Below are positions 14,135 through 22,206 of a DNA stretch of 34,284 bases, in pieces. Made by a program: the position numbers and the translations under genes. The notes beneath the pieces are model-generated. The model was not told the DNA's origin. It did no database searches and saw only the letters and a program-made list of their open reading frames with translations. Every line of letters begins with the position of its first letter. Position 1 is the stretch's first letter. Origin of the DNA: an uncultured Oscillospiraceae bacterium (GTDB lineage: Bacteria > Bacillota > Clostridia > Oscillospirales > Oscillospiraceae); contig CATZRD010000023.1 of assembly GCA_958423465.1 (NCBI GenBank), forward strand, positions 1 to 34,284, written 5' to 3'.

Positions 14135-15172
14135 ATGAAAAAGTACATCCAGCTGTATAACGCGCTGCGGGACCAGATCACAAGGGGCGTTCTGCCCCCC
14201 GGCGGCCGGCTCCCCACGGAGAACGCGCTGGCGGCGGACTACGGCCTGAGCCGCCAGACCGTGCGGCAGGCCCTGACGCTGCTGCGGCGGGACGGCTTCC
14301 TGTACAGCGTCCAGGGCAGCGGCTCCTTTGTGTCCGCCGGGGCCGGCCGGGCCCCGGAGAACCGGCGAATCGCCGTCATCACCACCTATTTCAGCGAGTA
14401 CATCTTTCCCTCCATCCTCCGGGGGATCAGCGAGGCGGCGGTGGAGAACGGCTACACCATTGAGATCAACACCACCAACAACAGCATCTCCGCCGAAAAA
14501 GCGATCCTGACGGCCATCCTGCGCCGCCCGGCGGCGGGGGTCCTGGTGGAGGGCACCAAGGCCGCCCTGCCCAACCCCAACACCGCCTATTACCGGCAGC
14601 TGGCGCAGCAGGGGGTCCCCATTGTGTTCATCAACAGCATCTATCCCGGCCTGGAGAGCGAGCGCATCGTCTCCGTGGTCACAGACGACTTCAACGGGGG
14701 CTACCGGCTGGCAAGGGAGCTGCTGGCGGAGGGCCATACCTCCATCGGCTGCGTCTTTAAGAGCGACGACGCCCAGGGCATCCAGCGGTTTTCCGGCGTA
14801 ATGGCCGCCTTGGTGGACAGTGGCGTGACATTCAACGATGCCCATTTCATCTGGTTCACCACGGAGACCGGGAACGCCCTCCTGCCCATGCTGGTTTCCA
14901 GCGGCCTTTTTGAGGAGTGCTCCGCTGTCATCTGCTACAACGACCAGACCGCCGGGGCCGTCTGCTCCTGCCTGAAGCACAGGTCCCACAGCATCCGGGC
15001 CATCGCCAGCTTTGACCGGGACCTGAACGAGGATCTGGTCCCCGCCGGGGTGTCCTTCCGGTCCCTGGCCCACCCCAGGGACGCCCTGGGAAAGACCGCC
15101 GCCTGCAAGCTCTTCCGTATGCTGGCAGACAAGCCGGAGACCTCCGCCGTCCTTCCCTGGGGGGAGGACTGA
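14135..15172 (+). CDS. araR: Arabinose operon repressor, GntR/LacI chimera
   Basis: A 345-residue repressor with the unusual AraR architecture. Residues 1-70 form a GntR-type winged helix (MKKYIQLYNALRDQITRGVL, LPTENALAADYGLSRQTVRQAL, YSVQGSGSFV). Residues 75-345 form a LacI/GalR-type sugar-binding domain (RRIAVITTYFSEYIFPSILRG, VVTDDFNGGYRLARELL, GCVFKSDDAQGIQRFSG). In Bacillus subtilis the same fusion binds L-arabinose and controls araABD. Here it is divergent from araB-araA-araD, and AraR-like boxes lie between them. Arabinose is thus the likely inducer. It has its own promoter and a strong terminator. Confidence 0.93.
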   Translation: MKKYIQLYNALRDQITRGVLPPGGRLPTENALAADYGLSRQTVRQALTLLRRDGFLYSVQGSGSFVSAGAGRAPENRRIAVITTYFSEYIFPSILRGISEAAVENGYTIEINTTNNSISAEKAILTAILRRPAAGVLVEGTKAALPNPNTAYYRQLAQQGVPIVFINSIYPGLESERIVSVVTDDFNGGYRLARELLAEGHTSIGCVFKSDDAQGIQRFSGVMAALVDSGVTFNDAHFIWFTTETGNALLPMLVSSGLFEECSAVICYNDQTAGAVCSCLKHRSHSIRAIASFDRDLNEDLVPAGVSFRSLAHPRDALGKTAACKLFRMLADKPETSAVLPWGED

Positions 15173-15197
15173 GAAGCTGCCCGGGACCGGCCTGAAA

Positions 15198-15242
15198 CGC
15201 CGGGAGGCGTCCCCAAAAAAGGGACGCCTCCCGGCGCTTTTT
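15198..15242 (+). terminator. Terminator of araR
   Basis: A perfect 16-base-pair stem (15198-15213 with 15221-15236), loop CAAAAAA, followed by CTTTTT. Textbook intrinsic terminator. Confidence 0.95.
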
Positions 15243-15343
15243 CGCGATACCGCGGCGGTTTTGGGCGGCGGGGAATGCTCCGCTCTCCGCGCGCTGGTGG
15301 GCCGGCCGCAAACGGCTGAATTTGTCCACGGGAATTTTTCCTC

Positions 15344-15373
15344 TTGACATGGCTCCATCCTACGAAGTATTAT
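15344..15373 (+). promoter_or_regulatory. Promoter of the zinc dehydrogenase gene
   Basis: TTGACA (15344-15349), an 18-base spacer and TATTAT (15368-15373). A LacI-type operator overlaps the -10 element. Confidence 0.85.
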
Positions 15374-15379
15374 CGTTAA
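15370..15379. promoter_or_regulatory. LacI-type operator 1 (dehydrogenase promoter)
   Basis: TTATCGTTAA, with the central CG typical of LacI-family sites. The surrounding 17-mer TATTATCGTTAATGTAA (15368-15384) is identical to 19048-19064 in the ABC operon promoter. Confidence 0.75.
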
Positions 15380-15448
15380 TGTAAGCATGTCACCCGCAAA
15401 AAAGGAGCCTGCCCGGACATAACGGGCAGAGGATGCAAGGAGGAAACG

Positions 15449-16528
15449 ATGCGCTATCCCGAGACGATGAAAGCCCTGGTGGCATATGGCAAGGGGGACT
15501 ACAGGCTGGAACGGAACTATCCGGTTCCCCCCTGCGGAGACGACGACATTCTGATCAAGACGGATGCCTGCGGCATCTGTGCCAGCGATGTCAAGTGTCT
15601 CCACGGCGCCGAGAGCTATTGGGGAAACGAGACGGCGGAGGGCTGGGCCAAGCCCCCCTTTATCCCAGGTCACGAATTTTTGGGCCATGTGGTCTATGTG
15701 GGCGGGAACGTCACGGACTTCAAGGTCGGCGACCGGGTGACCCCGGAGCAGATCGCCCCCTGCGGCGAGTGCCGCTTCTGCAAGAGAGGCCAATACTGGA
15801 TGTGCAACCCCCATAAGATGTACGGCTACTTCAACGATTTCTGCGGCGGGATGGCTGAGTACGTCCGCCTGCGGGTCAAACATTCCCGAATCCATAAGGT
15901 CCCGGAGGACATGGAGCTGAAAAGCGCCATCCTGATCGAGCCTTACGGCTGCGCGAAGCACTGCGTGGACCGGGCGCAGATCGGCTCGGAGGATGTGGTG
16001 GTCCTGGCCGGCGCCGGCACCCTGGGGCTGGGGATGACGACCTACGCCGCCTCCAGGAATCCCGCCCAACTCATCGTTCTGGACATGATCGATTCCCGTC
16101 TGGAGAAGGCCAAAGAGTTCGGCGCGGATATCGTTATGAACCCGGGAAAAGAGGACGTGGTGGCCAAGGTCCTGGAGATGACCGGCGGCTACGGCTGCGA
16201 CATCTATATCGAGGCCACCGGCGCGCCCGCCTCTGTCCGGCAGGGGATGCAGATGATCCGCAAGCTGGGGCGATTCGTGGAATTTTCCGTGTTCGGACAG
16301 GAGACGTCCCTGGACTGGTCCATTATCGGCGACAAGAAGGAGCTGGACGTTCTGGGGGCCCATATCAGTCCCTACTGCTACCCCTACGTCATTGAGCACA
16401 TGTACGACGGCAGAATGAAGACCGACGGCGTGGTGACCGGCCTCTACTCTCTGGACGACTGGGAGACCGCCTTTGAGAAAGCCAGCGGCAAGTACGGCGA
16501 TCTGAAGGTGGCGTTCACCTTCGACTGA
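15449..16528 (+). CDS. Zinc-dependent medium-chain alcohol/polyol dehydrogenase
   Basis: A 359-residue NAD(P)-dependent dehydrogenase of the MDR superfamily. Catalytic zinc ligands are Cys in GICASD and His with Glu in PGHEFLGH. The structural zinc site is APCGECRFCKRGQYWMC, all four cysteines present. The Rossmann loop reads VVLAGAGTLGLGM. The overall pattern is closest to threonine, sorbitol or erythritol dehydrogenases; the substrate cannot be fixed. The AAGGAGG site is excellent. The gene is behind a LacI-type operator and ends only six bases before the stop of the convergent LacI gene, with no terminator between them. Confidence 0.9.
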   Translation: MRYPETMKALVAYGKGDYRLERNYPVPPCGDDDILIKTDACGICASDVKCLHGAESYWGNETAEGWAKPPFIPGHEFLGHVVYVGGNVTDFKVGDRVTPEQIAPCGECRFCKRGQYWMCNPHKMYGYFNDFCGGMAEYVRLRVKHSRIHKVPEDMELKSAILIEPYGCAKHCVDRAQIGSEDVVVLAGAGTLGLGMTTYAASRNPAQLIVLDMIDSRLEKAKEFGADIVMNPGKEDVVAKVLEMTGGYGCDIYIEATGAPASVRQGMQMIRKLGRFVEFSVFGQETSLDWSIIGDKKELDVLGAHISPYCYPYVIEHMYDGRMKTDGVVTGLYSLDDWETAFEKASGKYGDLKVAFTFD

Positions 16529-16534
16529 TCCCGA

Positions 16535-17578
16535 TCACGGCGTCTCCGGTCCGATGCAGGCCACGGACTGCCGCCACACCAGCTCGGGCTTGAGCACGAC
16601 CTCCTGAGGGCCGCCGTCCGCCGCCTCTCCACGGGACTGGATGATGTCGATGAGCATCTGGGCGGCGCCCTTGCTGATATCCAGGATATGGTTGTCAATG
16701 GTGCACATGGACGGGCCGATGATGTTCGCAAACTCGTTGTTGTCGCAGCCCATGACGGAGATGTCCTCCGGGATGCGGACCCCCTTCTCCCGCAGGGCCG
16801 TGTACACACCGAAGGCGGTGTAGTCGGAGAAGGCGAAAATAGCGGTGGCAGGGAACTTCTGCCCTGGGGAGAACTGCTCGACCCAGAGGGAGACGGCGTT
16901 CTGGGCGTCCCGGCGGGAGCCGTTGGAGACGATGACATGGATCTGGTCCGGGGGGATCCCCAGTTCCGCGAGGCGCTGGGAGAAGCCGTTGAAGCGCTCC
17001 ATGCTGATCTGCTGGGCGCGGGTGGAGGCCACATAGAGGAAGCTGCGGTGGCCGTGGTCATAGAGGGCCTGGGCCGCCAGCTGCCCGCTGAGCCGGTCGT
17101 CGCAGCAGATGCTGTTGGACGGGTAGCCGACGTATTTCCGGAAGGCCAGCACATAGGGGGTCTGGGTGCTCTCGATCTTTTTCAGGAGCCCGGGGTTTAA
17201 AAGAGTGGGGACAAGGATCAGGCCATCAACGCCCTGCTCCAGCAGCCGGCTGACGGCCTGATCTTCGATTTCCGGACTCTCTCTGGTGGACCCCGTCATC
17301 AGGGTATAGCCGTGCATCCGGGCTACGAATTCCGCGCCGTCGATGGTTTTGCCCATGGTGGGATTGATGTAGTCCGGGACGGCGATGCCGAGGACATAGG
17401 AACGGTTCGTTCGCAGCTGGCTGGCCGCCAGATTTCGCTGGTAGCCCAGCCGCTGGGCGGTCTCGTGGATCACCTGCCTGGTGGATGGGGATATGTCCTG
17501 CATGTTCCGCAGGCCCCGGGAGACGGTATTGACAGACAGATTCAGCTCATTGGCAATATCCTTCAGTGTGGTTCGCAA
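16535..17578 (-). CDS. LacI/GalR-family transcriptional regulator
   Basis: A 347-residue repressor. Residues 1-60 carry the LacI helix-turn-helix (RTTLKDIANELNLSVNTVSRGL) and the hinge helix NLAASQL, whose Leu normally inserts at a central CpG. A periplasmic-binding-like effector domain follows (VLGIAVPDYINPTMGKTIDGA, CCDDRLSGQLAAQAL, ISVMGCDNNEFANIIGP). I chose TTG 17578 because GAAGGTGAG lies upstream and it gives the usual N-terminus. ATG 17596 has no ribosome site. The longer open frame is unlikely. It sits between the dehydrogenase and reductase genes and probably binds the TTAWCGWTAA sites in this window. The inducer is unknown. Confidence 0.92.
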   Translation of the reverse strand: MRTTLKDIANELNLSVNTVSRGLRNMQDISPSTRQVIHETAQRLGYQRNLAASQLRTNRSYVLGIAVPDYINPTMGKTIDGAEFVARMHGYTLMTGSTRESPEIEDQAVSRLLEQGVDGLILVPTLLNPGLLKKIESTQTPYVLAFRKYVGYPSNSICCDDRLSGQLAAQALYDHGHRSFLYVASTRAQQISMERFNGFSQRLAELGIPPDQIHVIVSNGSRRDAQNAVSLWVEQFSPGQKFPATAIFAFSDYTAFGVYTALREKGVRIPEDISVMGCDNNEFANIIGPSMCTIDNHILDISKGAAQMLIDIIQSRGEAADGGPQEVVLKPELVWRQSVACIGPETP

Positions 17579-17714
17579 TCGTAACTCACCTTCCATCTTT
17601 GATATTTTGATATGCAGGGAGGGGCCGATCAACGCGGGCGGAGAAATGATTTGCGCCTTGTGATCTGTAGGAACCGGACAGGCGGCCGCCAAAGAATCCA
17701 TGTGGTATAAACAA

Positions 17715-17743
17715 ATATTACCATTTTGTCGGGGGAGAATCAA
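17715..17743 (-). promoter_or_regulatory. Probable promoter of the LacI-family gene
   Basis: On the minus strand, TTGATT (17743-17738), a 17-base spacer and TAATAT (17720-17715). This leaves a leader of about 130 bases. No TTAWCGWTAA site is seen here, so autoregulation is not evident. Confidence 0.55.
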
Positions 17744-17862
17744 GGCAGATTTCAATTTGCATAAAGTTTCAGACATCAAAAAGTGCCGGAATTCTGCGAA
17801 AAGCCGTCACAAACTTTTTGAGAAACGCCGCCTGCGGGGCGGCAGATAAGGAGAAGAAGACT

Positions 17863-18840
17863 ATGAACTATTGTGACCTGCCAGGGACGGGGCTGCGGGT
17901 ATCGCGGATCTGTCTGGGCACCATGACCTTTGGGGACCAGCTCTCTGAGGCGGACGCCGTCGAGGCGGTGGCCTACGCAAGGGAGCGGGGCGTTAATTTC
18001 TTCGATACGGCGGATATTTATTTCAGAGGCAGCGCCGGGACCAGCGAGACCATCCTGGGGACGGCGGTCAAGCCCTTCCGGGACAAGATCGTGTTGGCCA
18101 CCAAATGCGGAGGTCCCATGTCCGATGATATGAATGACAAGGGGCTCAGCCGCCGCCACGTTATCAGCGCGGTGGAGGGCAGCCTGCGGCGCCTGGGCAC
18201 GGACTATGTGGACATCCTGTATTATCATTTTCCGGACCCCGCCGTCTCCGTGGAGGATATGCTCATCACGGCCAACGATCTGATACGCGGGGGAAAGATC
18301 CGTTACTATGGCGTCAGCAATTTCTCCGCCTGCCAGACGCTGGAGCTGTATCTCAAGGCGAAGGAGATGGGCCTGGTCCCGCCCGCCGTAACGGAGAACG
18401 TCTATAATCTGCTGACCCGGGGGATCGAGGACGAGATGCTTCCCATGCTGAAGAAGCACCCCATGGGCCTGACGGTATTCAATCCTCTCGCCGGCGGCCT
18501 GCTCACCGGAAAGCACAGAAAGAACGCCCCCTCCCCTGACAGCCGCTTCGCAAGAGAACAGGGGTATGTCAACCGGTATTTCCACGCCAACAAGCTGGAA
18601 GCTGTGGAGCGGCTGAACGGGATCGCGGAGGCGGCGGGCTACGGCATGATCGAGATGGCGCTGAAGTGGCTGCTGGCCTCTCAGTCCGTGACCTCCGTGA
18701 TCATGGGCTTCAGCCGTATGGAGCAGCTGCGCCAGAATCTGGACCTGGTGGAAGCGGAAAACAGCCGGCCCCTGCCGGCGGCGGAGCTGGATGCCGTCTG
18801 GACCGAGCTGACGGGCAACTGCTTTTCCTATCACCAATAG
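17863..18840 (+). CDS. Aldo/keto reductase
   Basis: A 325-residue NADPH-dependent oxidoreductase with a TIM-barrel fold. The catalytic tetrad is visible: Asp in FFDTADIY, Tyr in the same motif, Lys in VLATKCGG and His in LYYHFPDP. GVSNFS and a C-terminal coenzyme site (SVIMGFSRMEQLRQNL) match the YajO/voltage-channel-beta-like branch. ATG 17863 follows AAGGAG at nine bases; an earlier in-frame start lacks a ribosome site. It is divergent from the LacI-family gene and may work with the zinc dehydrogenase on the same carbonyl or polyol substrate. I see no LacI-type site just upstream. Confidence 0.88.
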   Translation: MNYCDLPGTGLRVSRICLGTMTFGDQLSEADAVEAVAYARERGVNFFDTADIYFRGSAGTSETILGTAVKPFRDKIVLATKCGGPMSDDMNDKGLSRRHVISAVEGSLRRLGTDYVDILYYHFPDPAVSVEDMLITANDLIRGGKIRYYGVSNFSACQTLELYLKAKEMGLVPPAVTENVYNLLTRGIEDEMLPMLKKHPMGLTVFNPLAGGLLTGKHRKNAPSPDSRFAREQGYVNRYFHANKLEAVERLNGIAEAAGYGMIEMALKWLLASQSVTSVIMGFSRMEQLRQNLDLVEAENSRPLPAAELDAVWTELTGNCFSYHQ

Positions 18841-18879
18841 GAGACGGATTTCTCTGAAACCGGCGCTCAAATCGAAGAT

Positions 18880-18914
18880 AAGCGGCATACTCTCCGGAGT
18901 ATGCCGCTTCTTTT
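18880..18914 (+). terminator. Terminator of the aldo/keto reductase gene
   Basis: A perfect 13-base-pair stem (18880-18892 with 18897-18909), loop TCCG, then CTTTT. Confidence 0.92.
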
Positions 18915-19024
18915 CGCAAGGCGCCGGGACGGGGACGGCCATTCCAGGGGAAATCGGCAACTAGGAAATACTACAAAAAGTTTTGGAAGAAATTTGGATG
19001 TTCCTACAAAATTGAGGTTATGTC

Positions 19025-19053
19025 TTGATAAATGGGAGAACGTGTGCTATTAT
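19025..19053 (+). promoter_or_regulatory. Promoter of the peptide-type ABC operon
   Basis: TTGATA (19025-19030), a 17-base spacer and TATTAT (19048-19053), with TG at 19045-19046 giving an extended -10 element. Confidence 0.85.
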
Positions 19054-19103
19054 CGTTAATGTAACAAATAAGTTATCGATAAAACTGTATAAAATAACGA
19101 TAA
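19050..19103. promoter_or_regulatory. Three tandem LacI-type operators in the ABC promoter
   Basis: TTATCGTTAA (19050-19059), the perfect palindrome TTATCGATAA (19073-19082) and ATAACGATAA (19094-19103). Centres are 23 and 21 bases apart, about two helical turns, so repressors could bind side by side on one face. The first site overlaps the -10 element; the others cover the early transcribed region. Confidence 0.75.
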
Positions 19104-19280
19104 TGCAACACCGTTTTCTGCACTGGACAAGCTGGCCGGGCGCGCGTCGGGAGAGCGGACGTTCAGAAGATGGAGGCAAAGGTGGTGAGGGAAGCTGTTC
19201 CGGGGCGCCGGAGCGTTTTTCAATGTTGCCAAGCGCGCCGCCTGTGATCAGGCGATTTAAGACACAAGGAGGAAAAGTTC
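19104..19280 (+). other. Long leader of the ABC operon
   Basis: About 175 untranslated bases lie between the operators and the first permease ATG. No ORF with a ribosome site, no riboswitch and no clear hairpin-plus-T terminator is recognised. AAGGAGG precedes the ATG. Confidence 0.5.
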
Positions 19281-20276
19281 ATGGTACGGTACGTTATCCG
19301 AAGATTGCTGCTCATGATACCGGTTGTGATCGGCGTCACGCTGCTGATCTTTCTGCTCCAGGCGTTTACCCCCGGCGATCCGGCAAAGCTGGCTCTGGGG
19401 AGCGACGCCACGGAGGCGGAGATCCAGCAGTGGCGGGAGGAGCGGGATCTGAACGATCCCATCATCGTGCAATACGGCAAATATATGTGGGGCGTTCTGC
19501 ACGGCGACTTCGGCATCTCCTATCGCAGCCCCAAGAATATCACCACCACCATTTTTGAGCGCTGGCCCACCACTTTCCTGGTGGCGATCCTCAGCGTTTC
19601 CATCTCGGCGCTGATCGGCATTACCCTCGGCATCGTCGCGGCCCTCCACCGAAACAGCTGGGTGGACTCCTTCGCGCGGTTCCTCGGTATGCTGGGCGTG
19701 TCCATGCCGAACTTCTGGTTTGCCCTGCTGATGATCATTCTGTTTTCGCTGAAGCTGAAATGGTTCCCGGTATCGGGGTTCTACGGGCCGGAGTACTGGG
19801 TCCTGCCAATGGCGACGGTGGGGATTCTGGGCTCCGCCGGTCTGATGCGCCTGACCAGATCCGCGGTGCTGGACAGCCTGAGCGCCGACTATATCCGAAC
19901 GGCCCGGAGCAAGGGTCAGAAGGAGAGCAAGATCGTACTGCACCATGTGCTGCGCAACGCGCTGATCCCCATTGTCACGAGCATCGGCGGTCACTTCGCC
20001 GCCGCCCTGGGCGGGACCATCATCCTGGAGCAGATCTTCGCCATCCCCGGACTGGGGCAGCTGATGGTCAACGCCATCTATCAGCGGGACTATCCCCTGC
20101 TCCGCGGCAGCGTGCTGCTGGTGGCCGTAACGGCCTCAGTGGTGAACCTGCTGGTGGATCTGATCTACGCCTGGATCGATCCCCGCGTGATGGCATCGTT
20201 CCGAAACAGCGTCAAGCCGCTTCGGATCCCCAATCCTTTTGCAAAGACCGCGAGATCTCAGGGAAGGGAGTGTTGA
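19281..20276 (+). CDS. Dipeptide/oligopeptide-type ABC transporter permease (DppB-like)
   Basis: A 331-residue inner membrane subunit with about six membrane segments, starting with RLLLMIPVVIGVTLLIFLLQ. The first loop carries the family's TPGDP and DLNDPIIVQYGKYM features. The cytoplasmic EAA loop that docks to the ATPase is in DYIRTARSKGQKESKIVLHH. DppB/OppB-type length is normal. It is the first gene of a five-gene operon (two permeases, two ATPases, one binding protein). The ligand is not evident: this family imports peptides, nickel complexes, and also oligosaccharides, and a LacI-type control points towards a sugar-related ligand. Confidence 0.93.
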   Translation: MVRYVIRRLLLMIPVVIGVTLLIFLLQAFTPGDPAKLALGSDATEAEIQQWREERDLNDPIIVQYGKYMWGVLHGDFGISYRSPKNITTTIFERWPTTFLVAILSVSISALIGITLGIVAALHRNSWVDSFARFLGMLGVSMPNFWFALLMIILFSLKLKWFPVSGFYGPEYWVLPMATVGILGSAGLMRLTRSAVLDSLSADYIRTARSKGQKESKIVLHHVLRNALIPIVTSIGGHFAAALGGTIILEQIFAIPGLGQLMVNAIYQRDYPLLRGSVLLVAVTASVVNLLVDLIYAWIDPRVMASFRNSVKPLRIPNPFAKTARSQGREC

Positions 20277-20282
20277 AATACC

Positions 20283-21173
20283 ATGCGTGCTGTTCAGAGT
20301 AAGGAGAAGTCCACCGCAAAAAGCATCAAGCGAAGAAGCGTGATGCGGGAGGCCATGGACCGGCTGATCCGGAACAAGACCGCCATGGCCGGGCTGTTCA
20401 TTCTGGCCGTTGTTTCCATCCTGTGCGCGCTGGCGGGGGTCATCTGCCCTGAGGGCTATGACTACCAGAATGTGGAAGTGGCGTTTATGCGCCCCTGCAG
20501 GGAATACCCCTTCGGTACGGACAACCTGGGCAGGTCCATGCTGGCCAGGATCCTGTACGGCGGCCGCGTCTCGCTGTCCATCGGCCTGATCTCCACCGGC
20601 ATTGCGGCCACCCTGGGCCTGATCCTTGGCTCCCTGGCCGGCTATTACGGCGGCAAGGTGGACAACATCATCATGCGGACACTGGACGTGTTCTACGCCA
20701 TTCCCAATACCCTGCTGGCCATCGCCATCTCCTCCGCCATGGGCGGCGGGATCGTCAACGCCATGATCGCCGTGGGCATCTCCAGCGTCCCGGGTTTCGC
20801 CAAGATGGTCCGCGCCCCGATCCTGGCCATCAAGGAGCAGGAGTTCGTGGAGGCCGCCCACTGCATCGACGCGTCGGACTGGCAGGTCATTTTCAAGCAT
20901 GTGGTGCCCAATGTGCTCTCGCCGGTGATCATCACCATCACCGGCCAGCTGGCGGGGGCCGTTCTGGCGGCATCCTCCCTGAGCTTCCTGGGCCTGGGCG
21001 TTCAGCCGCCTACGCCGGAGTGGGGCTCCCTGATCGCGAACTCCAGGCAGTACATCCGTGACTACCCCTATCTGGTCACCTTCCCGGGCATCGCGATCGC
21101 GACCGTAGTTCTGTCCATGAACCTGTTCGGCGACGGCCTGCGCGACGCCCTTGATCCGAAACTGAAGAATTGA
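20283..21173 (+). CDS. Dipeptide/oligopeptide-type ABC transporter permease (DppC-like)
   Basis: A 296-residue second permease subunit. The N-terminal cytoplasmic part holds RLIRNKTAMAGLFILAVV, typical of DppC/OppC. Then FGTDNLGRSMLARILYGGRVSLSIG, the best-conserved block of the family, follows. The EAA loop is EFVEAAHCIDASDWQVIFKH, and SFLGLGVQPPTPEWGSLI closes the core. It starts six bases after dppB-like and forms the membrane channel with it. Confidence 0.93.
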   Translation: MRAVQSKEKSTAKSIKRRSVMREAMDRLIRNKTAMAGLFILAVVSILCALAGVICPEGYDYQNVEVAFMRPCREYPFGTDNLGRSMLARILYGGRVSLSIGLISTGIAATLGLILGSLAGYYGGKVDNIIMRTLDVFYAIPNTLLAIAISSAMGGGIVNAMIAVGISSVPGFAKMVRAPILAIKEQEFVEAAHCIDASDWQVIFKHVVPNVLSPVIITITGQLAGAVLAASSLSFLGLGVQPPTPEWGSLIANSRQYIRDYPYLVTFPGIAIATVVLSMNLFGDGLRDALDPKLKN

Positions 21174-21181
21174 GGTACGAT

Positions 21182-22204
21182 ATGGAAGAGCGTATTGAGC
21201 GGACCGCGGCGGACCAGGCGAACGGCGCCGGAGAAGAGGTCATCCTCTCGGTCAGGAAATTAAGCGCCAATTACATCACAAGAGAGATCGGCACCTGCCA
21301 GGCGGTCCGGGACGTCAGCTTTGACATCCGCCGGGGCGAGACCCTGGGCCTGGTGGGCGAGACCGGCGCGGGCAAGACCAGCATTGCGCTGAGCATCCTG
21401 AAGCTGCTTCCGGTTCCTCCCGCCAAGGTCATGGACGGCGAGATCCTGTGGTGCGGCAGAGACGTGCTGAAGCTCAGCGATAAGGAAATGCGGAAGATCC
21501 GCGGCGGAGAGATCTCCATGGTCTTTCAGGACCCCATGACCGCGCTGAATCCCATCGACCCGGTAGGCGACCAGATCGCGGAGGTCATTTTCCTGCATCA
21601 GAAGGTCAACAAGGCGGAGGCCAAGAAGCGGGCGGGGGACATGCTGGAGGTGGTGGGCATTCCCAGAGACCGCTATACCGAGTATCCCCACCAGTTTTCC
21701 GGCGGGATGAAGCAGAGAGTCATCATCGCCATGGCCCTGGCCTGCAACCCCAAGCTGCTGATCGCGGACGAGCCCACCACCGCTCTGGATGTGACTATCC
21801 AGGCCCAGGTGCTGCGCATGATGAACGATCTGAAGACGCGGAACGGTACGGCTGTGCTGCTGATCACCCACGATCTGGGCGTCATCGCGGAGATGTGCCA
21901 GCGGGTGGCGGTGATCTACGCCGGCGAGATCGTGGAGATCGGCACTGCGGAGGATATTTTTGACCGCACCGCCCACCCCTACACGCTGGGCCTGTTCGAC
22001 TCCCTGCCCAGCGTTGCCAGCGGAGACCGGCTGATCCCCATTCCCGGCATGATGCCGGACCCCTCGAATCTTCCCAAGGGCTGTAAATTCGCGGAGCGCT
22101 GCAAATTTGCCACCGCCGAATGCGGCGAAAACGACGTGGCGCTCACGGAGATCGCTCCGGGCCACTGCTGCCGCTGCATCCACGTGCAGGCGAAGGAGGT
22201 TTAA
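21182..22204 (+). CDS. ABC transporter ATPase (DppD/OppD-like)
   Basis: A 340-residue nucleotide-binding subunit. Walker A is GETGAGKT (about residues 53-60), the signature FSGGMKQR, and Walker B LLIADEPT, followed by LDVTIQAQ. The C-terminal oligopeptide-transporter extension carries cysteines (CKFAERCKFATAEC), where members of this family bind a 4Fe-4S cluster of unknown role. ATG 21182 has GAGG upstream; a TTG at 21170 is in frame but overlaps the previous stop and lacks a better site. It works with the DppF-like ATPase that follows. Confidence 0.93.
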   Translation: MEERIERTAADQANGAGEEVILSVRKLSANYITREIGTCQAVRDVSFDIRRGETLGLVGETGAGKTSIALSILKLLPVPPAKVMDGEILWCGRDVLKLSDKEMRKIRGGEISMVFQDPMTALNPIDPVGDQIAEVIFLHQKVNKAEAKKRAGDMLEVVGIPRDRYTEYPHQFSGGMKQRVIIAMALACNPKLLIADEPTTALDVTIQAQVLRMMNDLKTRNGTAVLLITHDLGVIAEMCQRVAVIYAGEIVEIGTAEDIFDRTAHPYTLGLFDSLPSVASGDRLIPIPGMMPDPSNLPKGCKFAERCKFATAECGENDVALTEIAPGHCCRCIHVQAKEV

Positions 22205-22206
22205 CC

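Noticed and set aside
14003..16399. 798-codon open frame on the minus strand
   Set aside because: It runs antisense to araR, its terminator and the zinc dehydrogenase, and has no motif or ribosome site.
16529..16534. Terminator between the dehydrogenase and LacI genes
   Set aside because: Only six bases separate the two convergent stop codons and no hairpin is visible. The transcripts probably overlap.
17780..17862. LacI-type operator upstream of the aldo/keto reductase
   Set aside because: I found no TTAWCGWTAA-like sequence here, so membership in the proposed regulon is not claimed.
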